This document shows, piece after piece, positions 5,925 through 6,202 of a DNA stretch of 6,202 bases. The notes under the pieces were generated by a model that did no database searches, was not told the DNA's origin, and saw nothing but the letters and a program-made list of their open reading frames with translations. The position numbers and the translations under genes were made by a program. This stretch comes from Rubrivivax sp. (GTDB taxonomy: Bacteria > Pseudomonadota > Gammaproteobacteria > Burkholderiales > Burkholderiaceae_C): assembly GCA_027484885.1 (NCBI GenBank), contig JAIXSD010000065.1:1-6202 (forward strand). The letters run 5' to 3'. How positions within the stretch are numbered: position 1 is the first letter of the stretch; every line of letters begins with the position of its first letter.

Positions 5925-6202
5925 ATGCGCAAGAAATTGGTCGTTGGCAACTGGAAGATGCATGGCAGCCGTGCTGCCAACGCGGCCCTGTTGTCGGGCC
6001 TGAAGGAGTTGGGTCCCTGGTCGGCTGACGTGGCTGTGTGTGTGCCATTTCCCTATCTGGCTGAAACGGCGCTGGCTTTGACGGGGCAGGCTGTCGGCTT
6101 GGGGGCGCAGGATTGCTCCGCCTTCGAGCAAGGCGCCTACACCGGTGAGGTGTCGTCCGCCATGCTGGCCGATCTGGGTTGCCGTTATGTGATCGTGGGC
6201 CA
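5925..6202 (+). CDS. tpiA: Triosephosphate isomerase, 5' part (3' end outside window)
   Basis: Ninety-two complete codons plus two bases are present. The enzyme interconverts dihydroxyacetone phosphate and glyceraldehyde 3-phosphate in glycolysis and gluconeogenesis, as a cytoplasmic TIM-barrel dimer. The N-terminal VVGNWKMHG (6-14) carries the substrate-binding N9 and K11. Further family segments are [26 protein letters not shown] and the end CRYVIVG. The catalytic His (in GHSERR) would begin exactly at the cut: GGC then CA are the last bases. The catalytic Glu lies beyond the window. The start at 5925 is supported by GGAG at 5915-5918, 6 nt upstream. The gene follows the quinone reductase gene by 53 nt in the same direction, with no clear promoter or terminator between them, so it may be read from pnp. 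Confidence 0.96.
   Translation, partial: MRKKLVVGNWKMHGSRAANAALLSGLKELGPWSADVAVCVPFPYLAETALALTGQAVGLGAQDCSAFEQGAYTGEVSSAMLADLGCRYVIVG

Noticed and set aside
2443..6048. A 1201-codon open frame on the minus strand, antisense to pnp, the quinone reductase gene and tpiA
   Set aside because: Its length is a by-product of GC-rich, biased codon use in the plus-strand genes, which suppresses antisense stops. The translation is His/Gln/Asp/Arg-rich with no recognisable family. It covers three confidently identified genes.

Overview
The window reads as ordinary chromosomal housekeeping DNA from a high-GC betaproteobacterium. The best fit is Burkholderiales (Leptothrix/Roseateles/Comamonadaceae-like), based on GC-rich third positions, the protein sequences, and the order rpsO - pnp - zinc-free quinone oxidoreductase - tpiA, which I recall as typical of that order. 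This placement is an inference, since no search was run. No mobile element, CRISPR array, tRNA or rRNA is visible.

Layout. (1) Positions 1-158 hold the 3' end of an ISC-type [2Fe-2S] ferredoxin gene (fdx). It is followed after 8 nt by tsaD (167-1198), which encodes the threonylcarbamoyl transferase of tRNA t6A synthesis. (2) Converging on tsaD, a small heat-shock protein (Hsp20) gene lies on the minus strand (1240-1680), with a sigma32-like promoter about 115-140 nt upstream of its start. (3) Positions 1681-2212 form a 532-nt divergent intergenic region. It carries the hsp20 promoter and 5' UTR leftward, and the rpsO promoter (TATAAT at 1991) and a long, highly foldable rpsO leader rightward. 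(4) rpsO (2213-2482, ribosomal protein S15) ends in a strong intrinsic terminator (2497-2544). (5) A 198-nt pnp leader follows, with a long multi-part hairpin (2580-2640). (6) pnp (2743-4872, polynucleotide phosphorylase) is followed after 12 nt by a quinone-oxidoreductase-family gene (4885-5871). After a further 53 nt comes the start of tpiA (5925 to the window edge).

How it fits together. rpsO and pnp form the classic ribosome/RNA-decay pair whose products, in Escherichia coli, each repress their own mRNA through 5' leader structures. The two structured leaders seen here (2056-2182 and 2580-2640) are the most interesting non-coding elements: they are candidates for S15 autoregulation and for RNase III/PNPase autoregulation respectively. 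Both are inferred from inverted repeats read by eye and have not been folded computationally. I found no convincing undescribed protein system. All protein genes fall in well-known families with their key residues intact.
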